Assembly (NCBI GenBank): GCA_022575985.1 | Contig: JAKSXM010000007.1 | Coordinates: forward strand, 50,312,501 to 50,376,500 | Source of the DNA: Anagrus nilaparvatae | Lineage: Eukaryota > Arthropoda > Insecta > Hymenoptera > Mymaridae | Direction of reading: 5' to 3' | DNA length: 64,000 bases | In this document: piece after piece, positions 45,758-57,600 of the stretch | Layout: every line of letters starts with the position of its first letter | How positions within the stretch are numbered: position 1 is the stretch's first letter | The notes under the pieces: generated by a model | What the model saw: only the letters and a program-made list of their open reading frames with translations | Database searches by the model: none | Told to the model about the DNA's origin: nothing | Position numbers and translations under genes: made by a program

Positions 45758-46068
45758 TGTTGAAATATGCGTATATTTATATTATAGAATGATTCATATT
45801 TAGAAGTAAAAAATAAAGGTTTTATATTTTTCATATGTATTGTAGTTCATACCGATACTTTGTTTTTATTTTAGAAAAGATTAAAAAGGGATGTGTGTAT
45901 AAGAGTAATGTTGTGTAGAGAAAAATAAGAATTTAAATGAATCAGTTGATATAGAAATGTAAAAGAGTTAAGATGTATTTTAAGATAAATAAATATAATT
46001 TTGATTTGTTATAATTAATATTAAAAGGAACATTTATTTAATAATCCACAACCTCGATTTTCTTTACA
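45758..46068 (+). repeat. Copia 5' LTR
   Basis: 311 bp starting TGTTGAAATATGCG and ending CTTTACA. It matches the 3' LTR except at three positions: one A/G in AATGAATCAG versus AATGAGTCAG, and two in the last seven bases. No convincing TATA box or polyadenylation site was assigned, though AATAAATATAAT near its 3' third could be a poly(A) signal. Confidence 0.96.
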
Positions 46069-46079
46069 TGGTAGCAGAG
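46069..46079 (+). other. Copia primer-binding site (initiator tRNA-Met 3' end)
   Basis: TGGTAGCAGAG directly abuts the 5' LTR. It is complementary to the 3' terminal 11 nt of insect initiator methionine tRNA including CCA, as I recall that tRNA. Complementarity stops after 11 nt. Confidence 0.75.
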
Positions 46080-46127
46080 TACATGGTTAAGAAAATAGAA
46101 AAATAAAATAAAGAAAAGTGCATAAAA

Positions 46128-49100
46128 ATGAGTAAAATGTCGGATGTCGTTATACCGGTTTTTGATGGTGAAAATTACGGAAGTTGGAGAAAAAGAATTT
46201 TGATGTTTTTAAAAATGAAAAAATGTGATGAAAATGTTTTAAGAAAAAAAAGATCAACAGATAAAGAAGAATGGGATGAAAATGATTTAAAAGCTGTAAA
46301 TTATATATACAGTGCCATTTCTAACAAACAATTGGAGTTTATAAGTGACTTAGAAACGGCTTATGATATAATAAAAAAATTTGATGATTTGTATTTTAAA
46401 AAATCGACTGCATTACAGATAGTATGCAGAAGTCGAATTGAAAGTATAAAATTAAAAGATTATAACGATGTGTCATTATTTTTCAACGAATTCGAAAAAG
46501 CTGTAAATGAGCTTAAAGCAGCAGGCGCAACAGTATCAGAAAAAGAAAAAATGAATTTTATGATAAGATCATTACCCGAATCTCATAGTTATATTGGTGA
46601 TTTAGTTGATGTGTTGAAAGAAGAAGAACAAACAGTTGAATATGTAAAAAGTAAAATTAAAATGTTAAATTTAAAAGAAAATGAAAAAGTAAGTACGAAA
46701 TCAAATGCATACTCTGTTGAAACAAAAACAAATGATACCAAGAAAAAAGATGAAAAAAATTGTTACGGTTGTGGTAGAAGTGGCCATATAGTGAAAGATT
46801 GTGCTGAAGTAAACGGAAAAAATGAGTCATATAATTCAAGTAGAGGTTCGTGGAATCGAGGGAGAGTGCGACCAAATGGAAGAGGAAGAAGCTATGGAAA
46901 TTGGCAACGTGGTCGTGGTCAGTATCAAAATAATAGAGGAGGACGAGGATATCAAAGAGGTCGAGGATATCAAAATAATCGACAAGAAGAAAATAACATA
47001 AGTAGTTTTCATACGGAAATGCAATTAAATATGGTAAATACTGAAAATTTTAATTTTAAGACGGATAATAATAAAATTGAAATAGACTGGCTATTAGACA
47101 GTGGCTGTACAGACCACGTAATTAATAATGATGAGTATTATAATGAATTTATTGTTTTAAATAATCCAGTAAACGTTAAGGTTGGCGACGGTAGATTATT
47201 AAAAGCAACAAAAGTTGGTAATGTAATTTGCGATTTCAAAGTTTATGATAAACTAGAGACTGTTAAAATACAAAATGTTTTTTATGTTAAAGATATGGAT
47301 AAAAATATGATAAGTCTTTCTAAAATTACCGATAAAAATAATAATAATAAAGTTGTGTCAATTTATAATACTTCAAAAATTTACAATTTGAATAATAATA
47401 AATTAATTGCTATTGCATGGAAAGAAAATAATTTATATTGGATAAAAGGTTTTATAGAAAAAGTTAAGCAAGCAAATTTAAATATTAAAAATGAATCGGA
47501 TGAAATTACTTTAAAAGAAAAATGGCATCGTATATTGGGCCATGTAAATTTTAATCACTTAAATATTATATTTAGAGATAATTTGCTAGAAGGCGTGCCA
47601 TCTACGTTAGAATCTGATTACATGAAGTGTAAAATTTGTATTGAAAATAAAATGCATAACTTGCCATTTGAAAATAATAGAAGTAGAGCAAAGGATATTT
47701 TAGAGTTAGTACATACTGATTTAAATGGCCCTCATAGTACAACTGGTTTAAACGGAGAAAAATATTTTTTAACATTTATTGATGATTATAGTAAAGCTGC
47801 TAAAATTTTTACTATCAAATCTAAAGACAAGGTTTATGAATGTTTTGTTGAGTATATTAATGAAATAGAAAATTTAACAGGAAAAAGAATAAAAAAATTG
47901 AGATGTGACAATGGGACTGAATATATAAATCAAAATATTTATCGATTAGCTAGAGAAAAAGGAATTCAGTTAAATGCATGTCCACCTTATGTTCACGAGT
48001 TGAATGGCACAGCTGAAAGATATAATCGTTCAATAATGGATACTTCAAGGTGCTTATTGACTGAAGCAAAAGTCCATAATAGATTTTGACCAGAAATTGT
48101 TCGTACAGCTGCATATTTGAAAAATAGATTATTGGCAAATACTTTTGAAAGAAAAACGCCTTATGAAATATTGTTTGGAAAGAAACCTGATGCTAAATAT
48201 TTAAAAATGTATGGTAGTAGAATTTTTGTACGCATTCCTGAAGAAAAACGTAAATCTAAATGGGATAAAAAAGCGAATCTTGGTGTTTTACTTGGATATA
48301 GTGATGTTGGATATCGAGTATTAATAAATAATCAAATGGTAGTAGCTAGACACGTAGATGTTGTGGAAGATTATATAAAACTAATTGGCGATGATAAAAA
48401 TAATAGTAAAAAAATTGAAGATTTAGATTCTGATAACCAAGAAGAAAATTTAGAAGAAAATTTTGAAGAAAAAGGAGAGGCATGTATTCCTATTGAAATC
48501 CCTCAACTTCGAAGGTCAACTAGAGAAAGAAAACCAAATCCAAAATATGAAAACTGTGCTATGAATAATTGTATATATGTAAACTATTGCAGTGCAGATA
48601 CCCCAGAAAATTTTGAGGAGGCGATAGAAAGTTATGAAAAAGAATTTTGGGTAACTGCAATGAATAAAGAAATTGAAAGTCTTAAAAAAAAAAAATGGAA
48701 CTTGGAAATTAGTTAATAAACCTGAAAATAAAAAAGTTTTAGATGTAAAATGGGTTTTTACAAAAAAATCAGAAAATAAGTATAAAGCAAGATTAGTTGT
48801 AAAAGGATTCCAACAAAGAGAAATTTTAGAAGATATTTATTCTCCAGTTGCTAAAATGCAAACACTGAAAGTTTTATTATCTTATTGCTGTCAAAATGGG
48901 CTATGTATAGAACAAATGGATGTTGAGACTGCGTTTTTAAACGGCAAGGTATTTTCAGAAATTTACGTAAAACAGCCTAATGGCTATGAAGATGGGACTG
49001 ATAGAGTCTGTAAATTAGAAAAAGCACTTTATGGTTTAAGAGAAAGCCCAAGGTCATGGTATGAATGTTTTTATAAATTTTTAAAAGGGGTAGGATTTGT

Positions 49101-50112
49101 AAGAAATAAATATGATTATTGTTTATACACTAAAACAGTTAAGGAAGTAAAAATTTATTTAATCATATTTGTTGATGATTTATTGATTTGTTGTAAAGAT
49201 AAAAGTCAAATTCAAAAAGTAAAAAATGATTTAATGTCAGAGTTTAAAATGAAAGATCTAGGTGAAGTAAAAACTTACTTGGGAATAAATATTGATTATA
49301 ATTACAAAGAGAATAAAATGACATTAAGCCAGAAAGATTATATAGAAACTTTAGCAAGAAAATATAATATCGAAGATAGTAACTTGTATAACACTCCAAT
49401 GGAAATGAATTTAAAATTAGATCCAGCAAAAGAAATTTCAAATAATATTATGTACAGAAATATTATAGGAGCCCTGTTATATATTAGTTCAGGTACAAGG
49501 CCAGATATAAGCTATAGTGTAAACTATCTAAGCAGATATCAAAACTGTTATGACAAAACTCATTTTAAGTATGCTTTAAGAATCTTGAAATATATATATC
49601 TAACAAGAAATTTAAAATTGGTTTATAGAAAAAGAGAAATTGGCTCAATTATGGATTGTTATGTAGATGCAGATTGGGCAGGTGATCATATAGATAGAAA
49701 GTCAACAACTGGTTACGTGATAAGATTGTTTGGTAACGTTGTTTATTGGAAGTCAAGAAAACAAGGAGTTGTGACAAAGTCGTCTACGTTTGCTGAGTAC
49801 GTAGCACTTTCAGAGGTCGTCAGTGAAGTAAAATTTTTAAAAGGAATTCTAGAGACATTTAACGTAAAAATAAAGGATCCCATAAATATATATGAAGATA
49901 ATGCTAGAGCTATAAACATCGCTAAGTATGGTAATTTTACGAAAAATTCCAAACATATAGAAGTACATTATCATTATGTGAATGAAAGTTATTTAGAAGG
50001 TGAAATAAATATAATTAAAGTTAATTCTAACAATAATATTGCTGATATATTTACAAAATCATTGTGTAAAGAAAAATTTGTGAAATTTAGAAATTCCCTA
50101 AATATTATTTAA
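46128..50112 (+). pseudogene. Copia gag-pol polyprotein, interrupted by one stop and one frameshift
   Basis: Starts at the ATG of MSKMSDVVIPVFDG. Gag has a CCHC zinc knuckle CYGCGRSGHIVKDC (residues 212-225) followed by an RG-rich stretch. The aspartic protease site is DSG at residue 324. Integrase shows a GH..H/C..C zinc-binding region and D531, D594 and E630, with exactly 35 residues between the second D and E. The frame is cut by TGA at 48087-48089, where Copia integrases usually have a tryptophan codon before the EA motif, then continues open in the same frame from 48090. A 12-A run at 48684-48695, just before the TWKLV motif that opens the reverse transcriptase, shifts the frame. The remaining ~1.4 kb has KARLVVKGF, the FVDD catalytic box (codons from 49171), the RNase H motif DADWAGD, and ends at 50112. 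As read, no full polyprotein can be made. Confidence 0.93.
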
Positions 50113-50206
50113 ATGTAAAATTCAAAAGTGAAAAAAAAAATAAAAATAAAAAAATAATAATAATAATAATTTAAAAGGTGGTTAATAATATAAATATAAG
50201 GAGGCG

Positions 50207-50517
50207 TGTTGAAATATGCGTATATTTATATTATAGAATGATTCATATTTAGAAGTAAAAAATAAAGGTTTTATATTTTTCATATGTATTGTAGTTCATA
50301 CCGATACTTTGTTTTTATTTTAGAAAAGATTAAAAAGGGATGTGTGTATAAGAGTAATGTTGTGTAGAGAAAAATAAGAATTTAAATGAGTCAGTTGATA
50401 TAGAAATGTAAAAGAGTTAAGATGTATTTTAAGATAAATAAATATAATTTTGATTTGTTATAATTAATATTAAAAGGAACATTTATTTAATAATCCACAA
50501 CCTCGATTTTCCTAACA
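50207..50517 (+). repeat. Copia 3' LTR
   Basis: 311 bp, TGTTGAAATATGCG to CCTAACA, preceded by the purine tract ATAAGGAGGCG that should prime plus-strand synthesis. Three differences from the 5' LTR, two of them in the terminal seven bases. Confidence 0.96.
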
Positions 50518-50709
50518 TGCTCTATAAAAAAAGAAGAAACTATTTGAATTAAAAAAAAAAAAAAATTGAAATTGATAGAATTGAAGGAAATTAATAAAAT
50601 TAAAATATTTAGCAAAATTTTGAAAATAGGCATTATTTTGAAAATAATGTTTTTCTAATCTGTATGAAAAATACTGGAACTGCCTATGTACATATAATTT
50701 TCTAAGACT

Positions 50710-50795
50710 GAGTCCAAACAGGACGAATTACGTGAGCGTTTAGCAAAGCGGACGGAAAAATAACACCGCGCGCGTAACGCGTACTGTCTGGACTC
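50710..50795. repeat. Short inverted-repeat element (unit 3 spacer)
   Basis: Same as 32987-33072, lying just beyond the Copia 3' target duplication. Confidence 0.5.
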
Positions 50796-51824
50796 AGACC
50801 TAGATTAGACAATTTATTTTCAAAGTGAGTATTTTAGAATAAAATAAAGTTGCATATAATTTAACATAAGTTAACATAAAAAAAATTTTAAATATAAATA
50901 TTACTTTTCTTATAAACAATCATATAAAATTATATAACATTAACTTATACGGTCGATCCTAAATAAAAAATCATTTTTTTTAACACTAAAAAGCGAATTA
51001 ATAGAAAACTTATAACTGGTTTGCGTGTTCACACAACCTGCGAGCATGTGAAACGTTTACTTATAACAGATCAGTCGTATAACCCTAAATTAAAATAAGC
51101 CTAAATAAAAATTACTCTAAGCTTACAAACATTTTTGTTCAAATGTTTAGATGCAATTAAAATCTTTAACTGCCAAAGTTGAAATAAAAAGAAAAAAAAT
51201 TTTATTTTGGGCGGTTTCTGGCCCGCCAATTAAAATGATGCTTTAAAATTAATACAAAAAGTAATTTTATCCAAAAGTATATTTTATAAGTCATAAGATC
51301 ATTTTGATAGATTTCTTTTATCACAGGAGTGGTAAGTAGGAGTGTTATCAGGAAATTGACTAGAATGTGATAAAAATATACTTTGATTATGTCATTAATA
51401 AAAGCCGCCAATCAGAGCCGAAGGCTCCTGTAGGTCTATAAACCAATAGATAAAACTTTTTTTAGGTGTAGTATGACCTAATACAACTAATTTTTTAATA
51501 CCTTTCGTTAGCCGATTCAATATACTGAACCGATCATGGCGTTTGTTAAGAAACTGAAAATTTTAGCAACAAAAAATGGTATTACTGTATGCTGTAGAGG
51601 AATCTTTGTAATTTATATTTATCTTTTAGCACTTTTTTTTGGGATAAAATGTTGTTAGCAGGATATAAAAGTGAATTGTATTTAAAGGGTGGGAGTAAAA
51701 GTACAGACTCGTCTAAGAAAAGTTTTGACTGGAAATGGTGGTATTTCAAGAAAACTTGTCTGGTACCAGGAACAGTTTTTTTATAAGATATAGAGTTTGC
51801 CACCGAAATCACGTATCCAGAGTT

Positions 51825-52567
51825 GTTAGTTTTTGGCCATACAGAGGCGCATGCGAAAAAAAGTCACCTTTTGCACGTAGGAAATTTTGTTTCCGACGTT
51901 TTTATTCATTTTTCATTATTATTTTCCAGCTTTCCAAAAATTTTCCAACGTCGAATACTTTTTCCAACATAAAAAAAATATTTTTTAAACATTTTTAAAT
52001 TACAGAAGATCTTCCAGTATTCAATAATTTTCCAACGTCGGGAGTTTTTTTCTTCAAATCAGCATCTTTTGATATTGTTAAAATGATAAAACTAATTATC
52101 AAAGAACAATTTTTCCAGTTTTTTATCAATTTTCCGACGTCGGAAAATTTTTTCCTAAATCTTTTTTTTTCGATTTTAAATATTTTTTTAATGAGGTCAT
52201 TGCATTTTAAACAAGTTTTTTTAATTAAAAAAAATTTTAAATTGCTAATTGAATAAAAAAAAATTAATTTTTCAACGTTGGAAAATTTGTGAAAACTGGA
52301 AAAATTGTTTTTCGCTAGTTTTCTCATTTTAACAATATTAAAGGATGCTGATTTTGAGGAAAAAAATTCCGACTGGAAAATCAGTGAAACCCTTGTAACT
52401 CTTTTGTTTTAAAAATTTTTTAAAAGTTGAAAAATATTAATGAGAAATGAATTTATTTTATTTTCTTATTTTAAAATTTAAAAAAAAAAAACTTCGGAAA
52501 AAAATTTTTCACGTGGGTAGGTCACTCTTTTGATCGTGCGCGTCTCTGCATGGCCAAAAACTAATGA
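51825..52567. repeat. Long inverted repeat (foldback) 3' of OR4
   Basis: Same foldback as 20348-21088, in the same place relative to the OR. It is missing at the equivalent place between units 2 and 3, where only its last ~40 bp survive after the 33976/33977 junction. Confidence 0.65.
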
Positions 52568-52782
52568 CTCTGGGTGCGCACTTTTGGTGGCATTTACGCC
52601 GGCGCTTCGATACCAACCAGTTATAAGTTTTTATTCTTTTTATTTTTTATAGGGGAAAAAATGTCCAAAATTGTTCTTGTTTTCGTTCAAGTCACCTCTG
52701 TTTAATTTTTTTTTTCTGGATAAATAATAAAGTGTAGAAATTCATATAAATATTCATTATGGTGTATTTTAACACTTTGTAT

Positions 52783-55700
52783 TTATAATATTGCTTGAGA
52801 CATTAGAGTTAACGTTCTTAAAACTAAAAAATAACTCAGTACTCTTTTCATTACCTGGAAATAATTTTGTTTGTTAATAATAGTTTAAATTATTTTCTTA
52901 ACTAAATAATAGCTATTTTTTAAACAAGGGACACAATATTGGTTTTGACCTTGCATGCAGTTGTATGCGCGAGCGTACCCGACGTACCTTTAGTTGGTTT
53001 ATTTAGACACTTTCACCAAAATTTAAAAAAAAACGATTACATAATTTACTGCTAATTAATTGCTTTTTTCTGCGAAGGGAAAAATTTTTTAGCTCTGCAA
53101 ATTTTCCGGAAAATTCTTTGTCCGCTAACGTAAGATTCGCTTAGCAGACAAATTTCGTATATAATACTTAGAAAAGTAAGATATAATTTCCTGCTTTTCA
53201 ATTGCTGATTTTTTTCTATAAAAATTTTTTTTTTGCTCACTTAGGCTGAGTCTATGTAAACGTCCGAATACGAATATGCATCTATAGATAGCAGACAACG
53301 GATTTTCCGGAAAATTTGAAGAGCTTAATTAGCAGTAAATTATGCAATCGGTTTTTTTTAATTTGAGAAAAAGTGTCCAGGCAATTAAAGATACACCGAG
53401 CGAGTGCAGACTGCGTGCAATAGTCGAGACCCATATTTTTTCCCGTGATTTAAAACATAGTTTTATATATAAAAGGCAAAAAATCTCCCCCCCCAGGAAG
53501 ATAGTCTTTTTTGCCCTAGATATATAAAGTTATTTTACCTGAAAGTAAACTTCCATCAAGAAAGTAAACTTCCTTCAAGAAGCAAAAACTTAAACTGCAA
53601 TGGTTTTGCGGCTCTGATCATCACTAACTGAATTAATTTTTGAGTTTTCACTGAGCATTCATACCAATTTGAAGAGGTTCTAAAATAATTTTTTTGATTA
53701 TTAAACTTTATATGAATTTAACAAATTTTAAATATTAAAAAAAATTTTTTAAGTTTTTTAATTTTGTTCAACATATTTTATATGAATCGGTTCAAAACGT
53801 AAGAAATGTATTAAAAAATAATGTAATTAAGCCTTTATTTTAGCTCTTTAATGGGTTTCTTTGGTATCTTATTTTTTTAACGATTCCCAATGATATTTAA
53901 TTAATTTTTTTTCAAATGGTAATGTGCTTGCAAAAAATTTGTGTAATTAAAGTGATATATCTTTTAAACTATCCTAACCATAATATATCCTAACAATAAT
54001 TATAATGACACAATACTAAATGTAAGGCGAACATATTATGTATTACTTTACTATTAAAAAAGAAATTTTTAATTTGAATAAATTATATCTAGATAAATAT
54101 GAAGATACCAATAAACGTATCATCAGCTTGGAAATACCTAAAAAAATAGAATCTATTGGTCAAAGGAGTTATTATTTTATGGCAATAAAAATATTTAATG
54201 TTATGCCTAAAAATCTTAAGTTAAATAGCAATTCTAGTCAATTAAACTCTAATAAACATAGCTTAAGTTGGTTGCATAAATTAAAAAAATGGCTGTCAAA
54301 TGGAGTAATTATTTAAAGAAGTAATCCACTATTATTAATTTAATTAAATGCATTAACTACAATACCTATAAAAAAAAGCAATAACACAAATATGAAAATT
54401 ATAACATAATCTATTATAAAATTAAATATTCTAATTCTTTATTGTAATTCTATAATATTATATTATATTATTATGTATATTTTATTGACCAAAGGTCCAT
54501 GTACAGACGGTCTCTATGGGATTGTGATGATTTCACAATTTGTAAAATACACCTTACATTATAAATAAATAAATAAAAATAAAATATATTTACATTGTTA
54601 AATGAAATTCTTCATTAGCATTAGCCACCCTTTGACTGTGATAGAAGAAGAAAAATACATGAATAGCCACACAAATAAAATAAATTGTGAACTTGAAAAT
54701 TTGCTTTAAGTCTCCACCTCTGCCGAACATCTGAAAATTCAAATTTTTTTATTTTTAGCTCTAATAATTTTATTGATTCTACAAATTTGAACTTACAGCA
54801 ACACCACAAATGCTCATCATCATACAAGTTATCAGAAACAGAATTGCACAAACTTTATCAAAGTAATTGTTTACTTTATTTTCAAAAAAGCTGTAAATAA
54901 TTTGTTATCATTTTTTTATTACTAATTTGCATAAAACTTTTAAAATAAATTAATATCATACTCAAGAATTTTTTGATGTTCCATAATGCAATCAATTACT
55001 TTTTGCTGTTTCTTTTCTTGAGAGTACGATTTAGACAAAGCTTTTTTAAAACGATGTCTATAATAAAAGAATTGCATTAATAATTTTTTAACTTTTTGTA
55101 TATAAAATACTTGATAAACTTATTACCCTAAGACTTTTATCAAGCCTTCACAGTGTTGAAATATATTTGCTAATAGACAGTCTGTTGCACCAGCGATGTA
55201 AATTGTAAATATTGTAAAAATAATTGAAATAACGTATATTTCATAGAAATATTTATCTTCATCTACAAAAAATTCAGCTACATACATAGGAATTTTTTGC
55301 CTTGGCTTATTCAAAGGATTAACAATATCCAAAATTGGTGAAACCAGAGGTGTTAATAAAAATAGTGTGGCGCAAGTCCAAATCATAACTTAAAAAAATT
55401 AATAAATCATTAATTTAGCAAATTTTTTTTATAAAATTAATTTCTTACTCAAATATCCAATAGTCATTTTCTTTCCTAATTCAGCACTTTTTGAGAATAT
55501 TCGATAATAACTAGAATTTTTTTGAAGATTCGACCAATGTGTATTCATTTCATCCAAAATTAATTTTGTCTGGGAAAATAACCTTTGTTAAAGTTACAAC
55601 TTTTAAATTTAAATTCGTATAAATGTTTAGTTAATACAAACCGTCTTTTTACTTAAGATCGAATGCCAAAATTCAGTAGTAGTTATCAACACAACAAGAA

Positions 55701-55979
55701 TTATTGTCACTGATTCCATTACAAGATTTATTTGATCTCTTATTTCATAACATTTTATTGCCTACACAAATATATACTTTTAGAAAACTTAAATTATTTT
55801 CTATCACCATAAAATCAAATACTCACGAGTATAAATATGCTGACAACATTTTGAAAAGCCCAAATGTATCTTAAAAATTTATCATATTTGTTAGCCTGAT
55901 ATGGCCATAACCCAATAGCATGAAAATGATATTTTGTTATTTTACAATATTTATCAAAATAAATATAATTCTTGGCCAT
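52783..55979 (-). pseudogene. Odorant receptor OR4, disrupted in exon 8
   Basis: Fourth OR copy. Exons in transcript order: 55979-55827, 55761-55642, 55569-55449, 55388-55127, 55057-54962, 54890-54797, 54730-54594, 53679-53539, 52854-52783. Exons 1-7 and 9 are open with intact splice sites, and it is a distinct paralogue (for example YCKITKYHFHAIGLWPYQ in exon 1). Exon 8 is 141 nt rather than 130: a partial direct repeat of the GAAGTTTACTTTC tract adds 11 nt near the donor, shifting the frame and giving an in-frame TGA shortly after LLLEG. The product would lose about 30 C-terminal residues including the conserved last segment, so loss of function is likely. Intron 7 also carries a ~0.6 kb non-LTR retrotransposon fragment. 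A sequencing error is less likely because the extra bases form a clean short duplication. Confidence 0.8.
53967..54585 (+). mobile_element. 5'-truncated non-LTR retrotransposon in OR4 intron 7
   Basis: About 620 bp present only in unit 4. An open stretch (54038-54316) ends in the typical C-terminal tail of a non-LTR RT protein: IESIGQRSYYFMAIKIFNVM, then HKLKKWL and a stop. It is followed by a 3' UTR (TGGGATTGTGATGATTTCAC, TGTAAAATACACCTTACATT) and a TAAATAAATAAATAAA tail. 5' truncation and an A-rich tail are signs of target-primed reverse transcription. The clade (Jockey-like or similar) is not resolved from so little protein. It lies antisense to OR4. Confidence 0.75.
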
Positions 55980-56660
55980 AATTAAATGACAAAAAAATAA
56001 TATTGACTAAAATGCGTCTTTACTGGCATTTTTGTTAATAAAAACTGATTTAAATAACATACGTGTCCAATTTTTATATTTATTTTATTATATTGATTTT
56101 TATTTAATTTTAGCTATAGCTTTGAAAATATTTGTTAAATTCTTACTTTTTTTTAAAAGACTATGCGAGTAATTTTTACTTTTCTATTTATAGAAAAAAA
56201 TCAATTTAAATCAATAAATACACTATTTTTTTGTTTTTAGATTATAGTCTAGAGTGAACTATTTATTTAATTTAAAATTAAATGTTATCAATTTAGAATT
56301 TATTTACGTATCATATTGATTGATTCGTCGCATGTTTTTTCTTTGACCTAAAGCTTATAAAATCTATATAATGTTAGAAAAATAATTTTGTATACTCCAA
56401 CATGACCCTTATTAATAACGGATAATTATGTCTAATTAATTTGATGACTATAAAATAAATTTTAGTATTTTATAATATCCTCTGTTAAAACACGGTTCCC
56501 TATCCTGAAGGCAAGTTTAGGTTTTTCAAATTGACACCAAAATCTGAGCGTAGATTGTCTTTACATTATTCTTATGTATGTCGAGAATGTTTGTTGGCAA
56601 ATTGGTCCTGCTGGTCATTTAAATAAAGCGCCATTTTAAAATATCTTTAAAAAAGAAAGA

Positions 56661-57505
56661 AAGAAAGACTCAGAATAATTACTCTTAATTTTTTCATTAA
56701 AATTTAAATTTAACCTGGAAAAAGGAATGCATTTCGAACGATCTATGCTCAGATTTTGGTATCATTTTCAAAAACCCTTACTTGTCTTCAGGAGAACCTT
56801 GAAAATCTTTTGTTTTATTAAAAATTTTATTAAATTTAAATACGATAAATCAAAATAAAAAACTTATGAATGGTTAAAACAGTAATTTATTATAAAAATT
56901 ATTTAATGATAATAAGTTTAATTTACTTCACAAAAAAACGAAAAAAATTAATTACAGAAAAAAAGGCAGTATAAAAGAGGCTTTTAATTTTAGTGCATCA
57001 TTATTGTTTATCATTTAGTACTCAAAAAACAAAAAAACGAGACAGATATAAATTATTAAGTAATAGATTTAATTTAATATTTTTCTTCTAACTTAAAAAA
57101 TCAAGCAAAACTATTTGAAGTGTAAAAAAAGTACTTTCCTTTGGATGAACTTAGAAATCTATAGAAAAAGAAAATAATAAGAAAATAAAAGTATGAAAAA
57201 AATTTTTTTGTAATCTTTGTAACATAAAAAATTACGAGATATTTATTTTTCTTTACACTAAAAATATTTTTATGAAAACATTTTGATTATATGTTTAACT
57301 ATATTATCATAAAAGATAGTCAATTATTTATTGATTATTTTTTATTCATAAAATTATATTACATCGTTTTTATATTACATGTATGACTAAACCTATAAAA
57401 GCAAAATTTACAAAGAAATTTGTTTTTAATAATATATGAATTTTCACAGCCAATTTGCTACACGATTCACGTAAGAATTGAGACCTAATCTTTGTTTTAA
57501 TTTAA
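56661..57505. other. Unit 4 spacer without the element nest; end of the array
   Basis: In unit 4 the OR upstream region runs within ~100 bp into the spacer that in units 1-3 lies 7-12 kb farther away (GAGAACCTTGAAAATCTTTTG, GAGACAGATATAAATTATT). This marks the state without PLE insertion. Recognisable unit sequence stops near 57505, before an A/T-run region and the tRNA. Confidence 0.65.
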
Positions 57506-57600
57506 AAAAAATTTTTTTTTTTTTTAAATTAAAATTAATTTATTTAATAAAAAAAAAAAATATTATGAAATATAAAAAAAAAAAAAAAAAAAAAAAATAC

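Larger units (their letters stand above)
45758..50517 (+). mobile_element. Copia (Ty1/copia) LTR retrotransposon, nearly complete but mutated
   Basis: A 4760-bp element with two 311-bp LTRs (TG...CA ends), a primer-binding site, a gag-pol reading frame and a purine-rich AAGGAGG just before the 3' LTR. It is flanked by the 5-bp target duplication TGCTC (45753-45757 and 50518-50522). The unoccupied site, TGCTC followed by TATAAA, is present at 32795 in the neighbouring unit, which proves the boundaries. Domain order gag, protease, integrase, reverse transcriptase, RNase H is that of Copia, not Gypsy. Two lesions (a stop at 48087 and a frameshift in an A-tract at 48684-48695) make this copy non-autonomous as read. 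Confidence 0.96.
33977..51700. repeat. Tandem segmental duplication, right copy, carrying a Copia insertion
   Basis: Right copy of the 12.93 kb repeat, holding OR3 and the same element nest, lengthened by the Copia element at 45758-50517. At 51700 it ends with the same GGGAGTAAAA as the left copy but continues into GTACAGACTC, the ancestral order also seen at 20220. The arrangement is exactly what one tandem duplication of the segment equivalent to 21049-33976 would give. The Copia site is empty in the left copy (TGCTC at 32795-32799). Confidence 0.9.

Noticed and set aside
46657..47024. Minus-strand open frames within Copia gag
   Set aside because: Antisense shadows of the gag-pol frame, whose motifs are unambiguous.
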